A stretch of 64,000 nucleotides of DNA from Proluteimonas luteida (GTDB lineage: Bacteria; Pseudomonadota; Gammaproteobacteria; Xanthomonadales; Xanthomonadaceae): positions 1 to 64,000 of the forward strand of contig NZ_JAIWPT010000004.1 in assembly GCF_021191695.1 (NCBI RefSeq). Direction: 5' to 3'. This document shows positions 8,339 through 16,650 of this stretch, piece by piece. The notes under the pieces were generated by a model. That model was not told the origin of the DNA. It saw only the letters and a program-made list of their open reading frames with translations, and searched no databases. The translations under genes were made by a program, and so were the position numbers. How positions within the stretch are numbered: position 1 is the stretch's first letter; each line of letters opens with the position of its first letter.

Positions 8339-9653
8339 GGGCGGCACCTTCCTGCGCGCGCACCCAGCGCCGCTTCTCCAGCAGCGTGTCGACGCGTGCG
8401 TCGAGCTCGCGCAGCGCCGTGTCCTGCGGCATCCCGCCGCGCACCACGCGCTCGCTGGCCAGGCGCATCTCCTGCACGATGCGCTCCCATTCCAGCACCT
8501 TGGGCGTCGGGCGCACGCGCTCGAGCTGGTCGCGGAACGCGAGTGCGTACGGATCCTCGCGCAGCTGCGGGAAGTCCCAGGTGCTGCGCCGCGGCGGCAG
8601 GTTGCCGATCATCGCGTGGAAGCGCTGCTGGATGTCGGGGCGCGACAGGAATTCCATCAGCTGCCAGCTCGCGTCCTTGTTCGGGGAATCGCGGAACAGC
8701 ACCAGCGAGGTGCCCCCGGCGATGCCCGCCCCCGGCCCGTCCGGCCCCGGCAGCGGCGCGGTGCCCCACTGGTCCTGCAGTGCGGCCGGCATGCGGTTGC
8801 GGAACTCGCGGATGTTCCATGGCCCGGACACGTAGAACGCGAAGAACCCGCGCCCGAATTCGTCCCAGACGTTGGAGATCTGGGTCTCGGACATCTTCGG
8901 CGCCCAACCCTGCTCGAACATGTTGGCGTAGAACGCCAGCGCGCGGCGGAAGCCGGGACTCTCGAAGTTGCCGCGGGTGTCGTCGTCGCGCAGCAGCGGA
9001 TCGTCCTGCTGCAGGCCGAACGACAGCAGTTGCTCGAATTCGTTGAGCGGCACCATCACCGCGTAGCGCGACGGCCCGACATGCGCCTTGACCGCCGCCA
9101 TCGCGGCCTCCCACTCGGCCCATGTCGCCGGCAGCGCGGCCACGCCCGCCTCGGCCAGGATGTCCCTGCGGTAGAAGATCAGGCGCGTGTCGATGTACCA
9201 CGGCACGCCGAGCAGCGTGCCGTCGACGACGTTGGTCTGCCAGATCCCGGGGAAATAGTCGGCCTCGTCGATCTCCGGCGAGGCGTCGACGCGCGACTGC
9301 AGCGGTTCCAGCGCACCCAGCACCGCGAACTCGGGCACCCAGGTGTTGCCGAGCTGGCAGATGTCGGGCAGCGCATCGGCGGCGAACGCGGTCAGCAGCT
9401 TCTCGTGCGCCGACGTCCACGGGATCTGCTGCACCTGCACGCGGATGCCCGGATGCGTGGCCTCGAACTCGCGCACCAGCTCCGACACCACCTCGGCCTC
9501 GCGACCCATCGCCCAGAACCGGATGACGACGTCGTCCGACGTGCGCGCGCAGCCGGCCAGCAGCAGGACAAGGGCGACGAGCGCCCACCACGCACGCCCG
9601 GGTACGGTCGCACCCCGGCCTGTCACCCGCCTGCCCGCCGCCTGCCGGGCCAT
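8328..9653 (-). CDS. ABC transporter sugar-binding lipoprotein
   Basis: Family 1 extracellular solute-binding protein (441 residues). The N-terminal hydrophobic segment ends in the lipobox LAGC (Cys35), so it is predicted to be anchored on the periplasmic face. The mature part starts with VVIRFWAMGREAEVVSELVREFE, then ALPDICQLGNTWVPEF and GVPWYIDTRLIFYRRDIL, all typical of CUT1 binding proteins. The start at 9653 lies two bases after the GH144-like gene's stop (9656-9658) and gives a normal signal peptide. The frame remains open far upstream, but that portion is antisense to nothing and overlaps the hydrolase gene, so it is a shadow. It delivers ligand to the permeases at 7460-8338 and 6612-7463. 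Confidence 0.92.
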   Translation of the reverse strand: MARQAAGRRVTGRGATVPGRAWWALVALVLLLAGCARTSDDVVIRFWAMGREAEVVSELVREFEATHPGIRVQVQQIPWTSAHEKLLTAFAADALPDICQLGNTWVPEFAVLGALEPLQSRVDASPEIDEADYFPGIWQTNVVDGTLLGVPWYIDTRLIFYRRDILAEAGVAALPATWAEWEAAMAAVKAHVGPSRYAVMVPLNEFEQLLSFGLQQDDPLLRDDDTRGNFESPGFRRALAFYANMFEQGWAPKMSETQISNVWDEFGRGFFAFYVSGPWNIREFRNRMPAALQDQWGTAPLPGPDGPGAGIAGGTSLVLFRDSPNKDASWQLMEFLSRPDIQQRFHAMIGNLPPRRSTWDFPQLREDPYALAFRDQLERVRPTPKVLEWERIVQEMRLASERVVRGGMPQDTALRELDARVDTLLEKRRWVRAQEGAAHAR

Positions 9654-9655
9654 CC

Positions 9656-11320
9656 TCAGTCCGCCGGCTCGGGTTCGGACGCGCGTCCCGGTGCGGGTGC
9701 GGGTGCGGGCGCGTCGCGGTCCGGCGCGCGGTTGGCGGCGCGCGACTCGGCGATGCCGATCGAACGCGCCATCGCCGCGTCGACGTCCGGCGGACCGGAA
9801 TCCTTCGGCTCGTCGTCGCCGGCAAGCCAGCCGCCGGTGAAGCCGGCGCGTTCCAGACCGGTGCGGATGTAGGGATTGCGCTTCATCACCTCCCAGACGA
9901 AATCGTTTCTGTAATTGGCGATCATCGCCAGGATCGGCCCCTGGTCGATGGCGATGTAGTCGCTGGCCACCCAGCCCCTGCCCGGCACCAGGCGCCCGGT
10001 CTTCAGCGGCACGTCCTCGTAGTCGAAGCTGGGATTGAACGCGTCGAGGAAGCCGTAGCTGGAGTACAGGTAGTCGCCATAGCGGCGGTGCAGTTCCTCG
10101 GTCGCCGGGATCACGATCTCCGGCGCGAACGCGATCGACGCCACTGCCGCGGTCGGCGCGATCGTGCCGTCGTCGAAGGCGACGTCCAGGCCGGCGCCGC
10201 GCGCGGTGTAGTGGCGGAACTCGCGCTGCTCGCCGTTGTAGTCCTGGTCGGTGCGCTGCGGCCCGTCGCTGGCGGTCAGGCCCCAGACGTTCTCGCCGTA
10301 GTCCTTCCAGCCCATCGGGTTGTCGATCGCGTACTGGCGCTGGGCGTAGGTCGCGCGGCGGCTGTTCTCGAAGTAGTCGATGCCGCGGCGGCGCATGTAC
10401 TCGTCGCGGATGCCGCGGAAATCGATCCAGACGTGGCTGTACTGGTGGCCGAAATGCGGCGCGAAGCTCAAATACTCCTGGCCGCGGAACACGCCCCACA
10501 GGTTGTCGTAGGTACGCGTCCACACTTCCCACGCCTCGGGTTCGACCGGGTGCGTCGGCGATCCGAGCGCGAGGATGTAGACCAGCATCGCCTCGTCGTA
10601 ACCGGTCCAGTCGTGCTCGATGAAGCCGCTCTCGGGGTACCAGCCCATCGAGATCAGCGGCTTGCGCTGCTGCAGGAACGGCCAGCGCACGTTGCGGTAC
10701 AGCTGGTCGGCGAGTTCGCGGATCTCGACCTCGCGCGGGTCGTCGCGGTCGTAATAGGACTGTGCGAACAGCACGCCCATCATCATCAGGCCGGTATCGA
10801 CGCTCGACAGTTCGACCCACGGCTCGTAGCGATGGCCCTGGTCCATGTCGATGAAGTGGTAGAAGAAGCCCTGGTGCCCGCCGGTGCCGGTGGCCTGTGG
10901 CCCCATCTTCACGTCACGAAAGAACTTCAGCGTCGTCAGGGTACGGTCCACGGCCTGGGTGCGGCTGACCCAGCCACGCTCGATGCCGATCGGATAGGCG
11001 GTCAGCGCATAGCCCACCGCCGCGACGCTGGAGAACGGCCGCGACGGGAAACGGTCGGGCGTCAGCCCATTGACCTCGTTGGTCGTGTCCCAGAAGAACT
11101 GGAACGTGCGCCGCTCGATGTCGGCGAACAGCGGCGGCAGCTCCGGCGGGCCCTGCGGCTCCGCCTCGGGCGGCAACAGCTCCGGCAACTGTGCGATCGG
11201 TCCGGGCTTGGGCGGCGGCACCGCGGGTTCGGCCGGTTCCTGCCTGCCGCAGCCGGCCAGGAACAGGGCGGCAAGCGCGACGAGCATCAGGAATTGGAAC
11301 GCACGCAGACGGGATCGCAT
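9656..11320 (-). CDS. GH144-like glycoside hydrolase lipoprotein (PF10091 glucoamylase-like family)
   Basis: Lipoprotein of 554 residues with lipobox LAGC near residue 24, a proline-rich linker, then a single (alpha/alpha)6-barrel domain. Signature stretches are FFWDTTNEVNGLTPDR, SSVAAVGYALTAYPIG, TGGHQGFFYHFIDM, ELSSVDTGLMMMGVL and YGFLDAFNPS. These match the glucoamylase-like PF10091 family, whose characterised bacterial members in GH144 are endo-beta-1,2-glucanases. The enzyme should cut glucan in the periplasm or at the outer membrane and feed the ABC importer encoded directly downstream. The C-terminal 60 residues are Ala/Pro/Asp-rich and probably disordered. It is the first gene of the operon. 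A LacI-type operator lies 20-33 bases before its start. The beta-1,2 specificity is a family-based inference. Confidence 0.85.
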   Translation of the reverse strand: MRSRLRAFQFLMLVALAALFLAGCGRQEPAEPAVPPPKPGPIAQLPELLPPEAEPQGPPELPPLFADIERRTFQFFWDTTNEVNGLTPDRFPSRPFSSVAAVGYALTAYPIGIERGWVSRTQAVDRTLTTLKFFRDVKMGPQATGTGGHQGFFYHFIDMDQGHRYEPWVELSSVDTGLMMMGVLFAQSYYDRDDPREVEIRELADQLYRNVRWPFLQQRKPLISMGWYPESGFIEHDWTGYDEAMLVYILALGSPTHPVEPEAWEVWTRTYDNLWGVFRGQEYLSFAPHFGHQYSHVWIDFRGIRDEYMRRRGIDYFENSRRATYAQRQYAIDNPMGWKDYGENVWGLTASDGPQRTDQDYNGEQREFRHYTARGAGLDVAFDDGTIAPTAAVASIAFAPEIVIPATEELHRRYGDYLYSSYGFLDAFNPSFDYEDVPLKTGRLVPGRGWVASDYIAIDQGPILAMIANYRNDFVWEVMKRNPYIRTGLERAGFTGGWLAGDDEPKDSGPPDVDAAMARSIGIAESRAANRAPDRDAPAPAPAPGRASEPEPAD

Positions 11321-11339
11321 CGTGGAAGGAACCTCGCGG

Positions 11340-11353
11340 TGAAATCGTTTTCA
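11340..11353 (-). promoter_or_regulatory. LacI-type operator before the GH144/ABC operon
   Basis: TGAAATCGTTTTCA is a 14-bp imperfect palindrome with the central CG typical of LacI-family operators. It matches 12 of 14 positions of the site at 15695-15708 before lacI itself. It lies between the GH144-like start codon and a TATACT -10-like hexamer on the minus strand (11365 to 11360), so bound repressor would block initiation. The -35 region is weak and overlaps the preceding terminator. Confidence 0.65.
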
Positions 11354-11360
11354 GGGGCCA

Positions 11361-11399
11361 GTATAAAACTGCCGATCATCCGACGAGGATGACCGGCAG
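11361..11399 (-). terminator. Intrinsic terminator of the TonB receptor gene
   Basis: Ten bases beyond the receptor stop, 11399-11387 and 11381-11369 form a 13-bp stem with one A-C mismatch and a five-base loop. On the minus strand the stem runs straight into TTTTA. This separates the receptor transcript from the GH144/ABC operon, which then needs its own promoter. The -10-like TATACT sits just after the T-tract. Confidence 0.8.
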
Positions 11400-11408
11400 C
11401 GGTGGGTG

Positions 11409-14381
11409 TTACCAGTCGATGCCGAACGACAGCTTGAAGGTGCGCGTCGGCAGCTGGATGCCGTCCTCGTGCTGGCCGAAGTTCTCCGCCACCCAATTGT
11501 CGTTGTAGCTGTTCCAGTTGCGGCGGTTGGTCACGTTCAGGATGTCGCCACGGACCCGGAAGCTGATGTCGTCGGACACCTGCCAGACCTTGTTGGCGGC
11601 GAGATCGAGCTGCAGCAGGCCGATCGTGCCGTCGGGACGGTACGACGACGGGAAGCACACGTCCCGACAATCGTTGGACACGCGGTAGCGCATGCTTTCC
11701 ATCGTCAGCTTGCCCGAATAGGTGATGCCGCCCGGTCCGTCCCAGATCGCGGTACCGACGAAGCGGTGCCGCGGCACCTGCGCCACCGGCAGCCAGCCGA
11801 AGTAGCCCGCATACGGATAGTCGAAGATCCCCGCCCCGTCCTCGGCGGAGTTGCGCTCGGCGTCGGTGTAGGTATAGGCCAGCGTGACGCCCCAGCCCGA
11901 TGCATTGGTATAGGGCTTGTCCATCTTCATCAGCAGGGTGTTGGTCTTGGTCTCCAGGCCGTTGTCGACCAGCACGATGCGACCGAACGGCGCGTCGAAG
12001 TCCCAGGGCGTGCCCCAGTTCGCGTCCGGCGGGAAGAAGCTGCCATCCGGACGGCGGTTGCCCAGGCGCACCGACAGGCCGTCGTAACTGCGGATGTGGG
12101 CGACGGCGACCTCGCTGTTCCAGCTCGTCTCGCCGAAATCCCAGGTGTTGCGGATGCCGAGGCTGAACTGGTCGGAGTACGGCACCTTCAGGTCGTTGTT
12201 GATCAGGTAGAACTCGCGCGAGACATCGCCTGCGGCCACCAGCTGGTCGAGACCGGCCTCGGTCAGGTAGACCGGGTCCCACGCCACGCAGCCGTTGGCG
12301 TTGCGGCACACGCCGTCGGCATCGACGAAGTAGGCGCGATACGGACCGGCGTAGGTCGTGGTCTGCTGTTCCTTCTGCAGGTTGGTGAACAGGTTGCGGT
12401 CGTAGGAACGCCCGGCGCCGCCGAAGATCACGTTGCGCTGGTCGCCGCCGATGTCGTAGGAGAAGCCGATGCGCGGCTGCCACGCCGACTTGTAGCTGCT
12501 GCGGTTGTTGCCGTTGCTGATGTAGTTCTCGACATCGATGTCGGAGTTCTGCAGGTTCGGATGGTTGCGCATGTTCTCGGCAAGATCCGCCGGCGTGACG
12601 AAGTCCTCGTAGACCGGCGTGGTCTCGTAGTCCCAGCGCACGCCGAGGTTCAGCGTCAGGTGGTCGTTGACCTCCCAGTCGTCCTGGATGTACAGGCCCA
12701 GCTGGGTGTTGTCCGACGTGGTGAAGCCGCCTGCGGTGCCGGGGATGCCGCGGCCGAACTCGACCCGGTACGGCTGCTCCGTGCTCTGGTGGATGTCGTA
12801 GTAGAACTGCGGATTGGAGAAATTGCGCTCGGTCGCGTTGACGTCGACCTTCTTGTACTTCACGCCCATCTTCAGCGTGTGGCGGTCCCAGCCGGTGAAG
12901 GTCAGGTCGTTCTGGAACGACCAGCCCTCCTGGCCCTTGTCCTGGTTGTTGGAACCGGCGCCGGAACTGACGATGTTCTGGGGATTGTCGCGCTCGTTCT
13001 GGTCGTTGTAGTCGGAGACGGTGAGGATGTAGCCGATGCCGTCCGCCAGCGGCCTGGGCGTCCATGCCGTGTCCTCGTAGGTCAGGTGCATGTCGTTGAG
13101 CCAGCTGTCGCCGCTGAACTGCCAGCGCAGGTCGTAGCGGGTGACGTCGTTGGTGATGAACGTCGCGCGGTCGACGGTGAACGCACCGTCGTTGCGGATG
13201 GTCTCTTCCTCCTCGCGGATCTGCGCGGACAGTTCGACGAGGTTGTTGTCGTTGACCGACCAGCTCAGCTTGCCGAAGTACATGTCCTGCTTGAACGGGG
13301 AGTTCGCCGGGCCGATGCCGGCGAGCAGGAAGTCAGGCACGTCGTCCACGTCATAGCGCCCCTGCTGCCCCAGCCCGAGGGTCTTCGGGGTCACGTATTC
13401 CTTGGCCTCGTAGGCCACGAAGAAATGCAGCCTGTCCTCGAGGATCGGACCGGCGAAGGACACGCCGTACTGCTCTTCCTTCGAGTCGACCTTGTTCCCG
13501 GACTTGATCTCGGCCGGTGTCCTGGCGCGCCACTCGGTACCCGTCCTGTCCCAGAAGAAGCTGCCCTCGAAATCGTTGGTGCCGCTGCGGGTGGCGGCGA
13601 CGATCGCCGCGCTGCTGATCTGGTCGAACTCGGCCTTGTAGTTCGAGGTGATGACCTTGTACTCGCCGATCGCCGACTGCGGGAACGGATTGCCGCGGCT
13701 GGTGTCCTGGCCGGGCACGCCGCCGGGCATGGTGTAGCTCTTCTGGCCCACGCCGTCGATGAACACGTTGATGTTGTTGGCCGACTGGCCGCCCGAGCGC
13801 AGCTTGGTGTTGCCGTTGCCGTCCTGGGTGAACACCATGCCGGGCACGGTGTCGGCGAACGCGAGGAAGTTGCGCGTGCCCTGCGGCAGCGATTCGATCT
13901 GCTTCTGGCTCACGTACGTGGCCACTTCCGAAGTCCGGGTCTCGACCAGTGCCGTCGCGGTGACCCGGACCGTGTCCATGTCGGTCGCCTCGCCCGCCGG
14001 CGCCGCCTCGGCCACGCCGCCGACGCCCAGGTTCAGCGTCGCCACCTGGCCCACGGCGACGGTCACCGTCTGCGACGTGCTCTGCCCGTCCGCGGTCACG
14101 TCCAGCCGGTAGGTGCCCGGCGGCAGGCCGCCGAGGCTGTAGTTGCCGTTGGCATTGGCCTGCACGCTGCGGGTCAGGCCGGTGGCGGTGTTGGTCGCGG
14201 TGACGCGCGCATCGGTGGCCGGGGTCGAATCGGCCATGACCTGGCCGCGGATGGTGGCGGCGGTCGACTGCGCAAGCACGGCCGGCGCCGCAAGGGCCAT
14301 GCAGCCGGCCAGTGCGCAGCTGAGCAGGGTACGGGCGAGTGGCCTTGGATGGACGGGGGACTGGCACATGGACTGGCTCAT
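11409..14381 (-). CDS. TonB-dependent receptor with N-terminal carboxypeptidase-regulatory-like domain
   Basis: Outer-membrane active transporter of 990 residues. ATG at 14381 gives a signal peptide ending PAVLAQ near residue 38; an upstream extension to 14558 has no signal. Residues about 40-120 form a carboxypeptidase-regulatory-like beta-sandwich (ATIRGQVMADSTPATDARV). The plug follows (SLPQGTRNFLAFADTVPG, NNINVFIDGVGQKSY), then a large beta-barrel ending TFKLSFGIDW with a terminal aromatic residue. This architecture is common in Xanthomonadaceae and Oar-like receptors, often for glycans. It lies between lacI and the glycan operon and is probably the outer-membrane entry step. No copy of the LacI operator was found in its own 199-bp upstream region, so its control may differ. 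An intrinsic terminator follows. Confidence 0.92.
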   Translation of the reverse strand: MSQSMCQSPVHPRPLARTLLSCALAGCMALAAPAVLAQSTAATIRGQVMADSTPATDARVTATNTATGLTRSVQANANGNYSLGGLPPGTYRLDVTADGQSTSQTVTVAVGQVATLNLGVGGVAEAAPAGEATDMDTVRVTATALVETRTSEVATYVSQKQIESLPQGTRNFLAFADTVPGMVFTQDGNGNTKLRSGGQSANNINVFIDGVGQKSYTMPGGVPGQDTSRGNPFPQSAIGEYKVITSNYKAEFDQISSAAIVAATRSGTNDFEGSFFWDRTGTEWRARTPAEIKSGNKVDSKEEQYGVSFAGPILEDRLHFFVAYEAKEYVTPKTLGLGQQGRYDVDDVPDFLLAGIGPANSPFKQDMYFGKLSWSVNDNNLVELSAQIREEEETIRNDGAFTVDRATFITNDVTRYDLRWQFSGDSWLNDMHLTYEDTAWTPRPLADGIGYILTVSDYNDQNERDNPQNIVSSGAGSNNQDKGQEGWSFQNDLTFTGWDRHTLKMGVKYKKVDVNATERNFSNPQFYYDIHQSTEQPYRVEFGRGIPGTAGGFTTSDNTQLGLYIQDDWEVNDHLTLNLGVRWDYETTPVYEDFVTPADLAENMRNHPNLQNSDIDVENYISNGNNRSSYKSAWQPRIGFSYDIGGDQRNVIFGGAGRSYDRNLFTNLQKEQQTTTYAGPYRAYFVDADGVCRNANGCVAWDPVYLTEAGLDQLVAAGDVSREFYLINNDLKVPYSDQFSLGIRNTWDFGETSWNSEVAVAHIRSYDGLSVRLGNRRPDGSFFPPDANWGTPWDFDAPFGRIVLVDNGLETKTNTLLMKMDKPYTNASGWGVTLAYTYTDAERNSAEDGAGIFDYPYAGYFGWLPVAQVPRHRFVGTAIWDGPGGITYSGKLTMESMRYRVSNDCRDVCFPSSYRPDGTIGLLQLDLAANKVWQVSDDISFRVRGDILNVTNRRNWNSYNDNWVAENFGQHEDGIQLPTRTFKLSFGIDW

Positions 14382-14580
14382 GGATGTTTCTCTTTTTCTA
14401 GGGAATGGAGAGTGCGGCGGCTGCGGGGGGCGGCGCCGCGGAACAGGACGTATGGGATGGCACCGGCTACGGACGATGCGGATGTGCGATCGGGGGCTCG
14501 CACACGAGGCAGCTGTCGCCGGGTACTTCTGGTTGGATGACTGCCCCTCCCAAGGCATTGCACCTCATTGCAGTAATGGA

Positions 14581-15663
14581 TCAGCCGGACGCGGCCACCT
14601 GTTTCGGACCGCCGTCCGGCATGGCATCGCCGTGGCCCGCCACGCCGGCATGCCGGACGCCGCAGGAATCGCGCACCACCAGTTCGGTCTGCAGCAGGTC
14701 CGGTGCACCGGCTTCTGCGGCCGGTTGCGGCCGGGTATCCGGCAGTCCGATATCGAGCAGCTTCCTGATCGCGCGCGCGCCCAGTTCAGCGATGTCGACG
14801 CGCATCGTCGTGAGGGCCGGGTGAACGTAGCGTGCAAGCGGCACGTCGTCGAAACCGACGACCGCGATGTCCTCGGGCGTGCGCACGCCACCGCGCCCGA
14901 GGGCGTACAGGCAGCCGATCGCCATCATGTCGTTGGCGGCGAAGATCGCGTCGGGCCGGGCCTCGGACGCCAGCAGCGCCTGCCCGGCCTGGTGGCCGGA
15001 GTCCTCGTCGAAACGTCCCGGCAGCACCCAGGGGGCCGCACCGCCCGCGTCCCCGGCCAGCGCGTCGCAGTAGCCGCGCAGCCGCTCGCGCGCGTCGTCG
15101 TTGTTGTCCGGGCCGGCAATGAAGGCGATGCGGCGGTAGCCGGCGCCGAGCAGGTGCCGGGTCATGGCCAGCGCACCGCCGTGGTTGTCGATGCCCAGCG
15201 CCGGGTGGTCGGCGCCGCGCGCCGCGTTGATCAGCACCAGCGGCATGCTGGCGTCGACATTGCCCGACAGGAAGCCGTCGTCATGCAGGTACGGCGACAT
15301 CAGCAGCAGGCCGTCGACGCGGCCGCGCATCGCCCGCAGCGCCGCACCCTGCGCTTCCGGGTCGCCGTGGTAGCTGGACACCAGCAGGTGCTGGCCGCGC
15401 ACGCGCGCGACCTGGTCGATGCCGCGCATCAGTTCGGAAAAGAACTCGCCGTGCAGATCCGGCAGCACGACGCCGATGGTCTGGGTGCGCCGGCTGCTGA
15501 GGCTGCGGGCCGCATGGTGCGGGCTGTAGCGCAACTCGCGCGCGGCATCGAGCACCCGGCGCCGCACCGGCTCGGCGACGTTCTGGTGGCCGTTGAGCGC
15601 CCGCGACACGGTCGCGACCGAGACCCTGGCCCGCTGGGCGACATCTTTGATGGTGACGCTCAC
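14581..15663 (-). CDS. LacI-family transcriptional regulator of the glycan locus
   Basis: Cytoplasmic repressor of 360 residues. The N-terminal helix-turn-helix and hinge read TIKDVAQRARVSVATVSRALNG and ARSLSSRRTQTIGVVLP. The rest is a periplasmic-binding-protein-like sensor (AIFAANDMMAIGCLYAL, DIAVVGFDDVPLARYVHPALTTM). The start is GTG at 15663 with GGAGGG about six bases upstream. A palindrome, TGTAAGCGTTTTCA, lies 32 bases upstream and is nearly identical to the one before the GH144-like gene, which implies autoregulation plus control of the hydrolase/transport operon. The effector is probably a glucan-derived oligosaccharide or phosphorylated sugar. The C-terminal 40 residues beyond the usual family end are low-complexity. 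Confidence 0.92.
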   Translation of the reverse strand: MSVTIKDVAQRARVSVATVSRALNGHQNVAEPVRRRVLDAARELRYSPHHAARSLSSRRTQTIGVVLPDLHGEFFSELMRGIDQVARVRGQHLLVSSYHGDPEAQGAALRAMRGRVDGLLLMSPYLHDDGFLSGNVDASMPLVLINAARGADHPALGIDNHGGALAMTRHLLGAGYRRIAFIAGPDNNDDARERLRGYCDALAGDAGGAAPWVLPGRFDEDSGHQAGQALLASEARPDAIFAANDMMAIGCLYALGRGGVRTPEDIAVVGFDDVPLARYVHPALTTMRVDIAELGARAIRKLLDIGLPDTRPQPAAEAGAPDLLQTELVVRDSCGVRHAGVAGHGDAMPDGGPKQVAASG

Positions 15664-15694
15664 CCTGCCCTCCGCGGTTGCGCGATGTCGCGAA

Positions 15695-15708
15695 TGTAAG
15701 CGTTTTCA
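15695..15708 (-). promoter_or_regulatory. LacI-type operator before lacI
   Basis: TGTAAGCGTTTTCA shares 12 of 14 positions with the operator at 11340-11353 and keeps the central CG. It lies 32 bases before the GTG start. With only two matching sites found across this locus, an autoregulatory LacI circuit is the simplest reading. Confidence 0.65.
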
Positions 15709-15903
15709 ACCGGCAGCGCAAAGAAAATCCAATGAAATGAATATGTTGCGATGCAGCATCCAGGTCGGCGCCAGCCCGCAGGCCGGGCCGACGCGCCCGA
15801 TGCGTGCGCCGCCGCCGGACCGCATCGCCGATCGTCCGCGCAGGGCGTGGCACCTACCTGCATCCCGAACCCCGCCCGGTCGTCCGCACCGTGGCGATCC
15901 AGC

Positions 15904-15929
15904 GCGTCGGGGGCGTCGCCCCGACCTAC
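15904..15929. repeat. Dispersed palindromic repeat (GTCGGGG-CCCCGAC type)
   Basis: GCGTCGGGGGCGTCGCCCCGACCTAC folds into a short GC-rich hairpin. The same element, with compensated stem changes, recurs at 39383-39582, 46343-46368, 47685-47765 and 63571-63598. It lies between lacI and the YciI gene and codes for nothing. Confidence 0.7.
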
Positions 15930-15955
15930 TGCCAACGCATCCGACGCAGGCGACT

Positions 15956-16255
15956 TCAGGGCAGCACGCGTTTGAACGGCCGCACCTCGACACGCACATA
16001 GACGCCGGCCGCGACATAGGGGTCGGCATCGGCCCAGGCGCGCGCGGCGTCCAGCGACTCGAATGCGGCGATGACGATGCTGCCGCTGAAGCCGGCGGGC
16101 CCCGGATCCTCGGCATCGATCGCCGGACACGGTCCCGCCAGCAGCAGGCGCCCCGCATCGCGCAATGCGCGGAGGCGCGCCAGGTGCGCATCGCGCGCGG
16201 CCAGTCGCGCGGCCAGCACGTCCTCGCCGTCGTAACCCTCGATCGCGTACCACAT
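15956..16255 (-). CDS. YciI-like protein
   Basis: Small cytoplasmic protein of 99 residues with the YciI/DGPF ferredoxin-like fold. [12 protein letters not shown] opens the first strand, [23 protein letters not shown] carries the conserved His and helix, and [23 protein letters not shown] is the second alpha-beta unit. Family members are dimeric with a His-Asp pocket and mostly unassigned roles; some act in chlorocatechol-type chemistry. The start ATG at 16255 matches the family N-terminus. The gene is alone: 240 bp with a palindromic repeat separate it from lacI, and scpA diverges on the other side. Confidence 0.88.
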   Translation of the reverse strand: MWYAIEGYDGEDVLAARLAARDAHLARLRALRDAGRLLLAGPCPAIDAEDPGPAGFSGSIVIAAFESLDAARAWADADPYVAAGVYVRVEVRPFKRVLP

Positions 16256-16650
16256 GTCCCATGCCCCGTTGCCGATGAACGGCCAGTGTAGCGGCCGGCG
16301 CCGCGCCGCCGAGGCTGGACAGCGCCCGATGCAGCGCTTACCCTGTGCGCCAGATCACCGGCCAGTCACCGCAGCGAAGGCATCCAGCGCCGCCCGCCCG
16401 CGGTCGCCCATCGGCCGGCACGGTCCAACGCCACATTCCCGCCCGCCCCTGTCGCCCACAGGTGCGCGTCGTGCGTGGCCAGACCGCAGTCGTCCTCAGA
16501 AGTACCCGCAGTGCCCGCGACGGCAGACGCCGCGCGACCGATCCGCCACCGCGTTCGACGCGGACGCAGAGCCCAGCCGTCGTGTCTTGCCCGTGATGCC
16601 CTATCCGTGATCCAGCAGTTGTCGTGTGGCCCGGAGGGGCCGCGATCCGA
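16256..16650. other. Intergenic region between YciI gene and scpA
   Basis: About 395 bp without a convincing gene. Frames crossing it are GC-driven. It must hold the divergent promoters for the YciI gene and the scpA-scpB-rluB operon, but no clear -35/-10 pair or RNA structure could be picked out by eye. Confidence 0.5.

Noticed and set aside
8328..10820. 830-residue version of the sugar-binding protein
   Set aside because: The N-terminal half overlaps the GH144-like gene on the same strand in another frame; ATG 9653 gives a normal lipoprotein signal.
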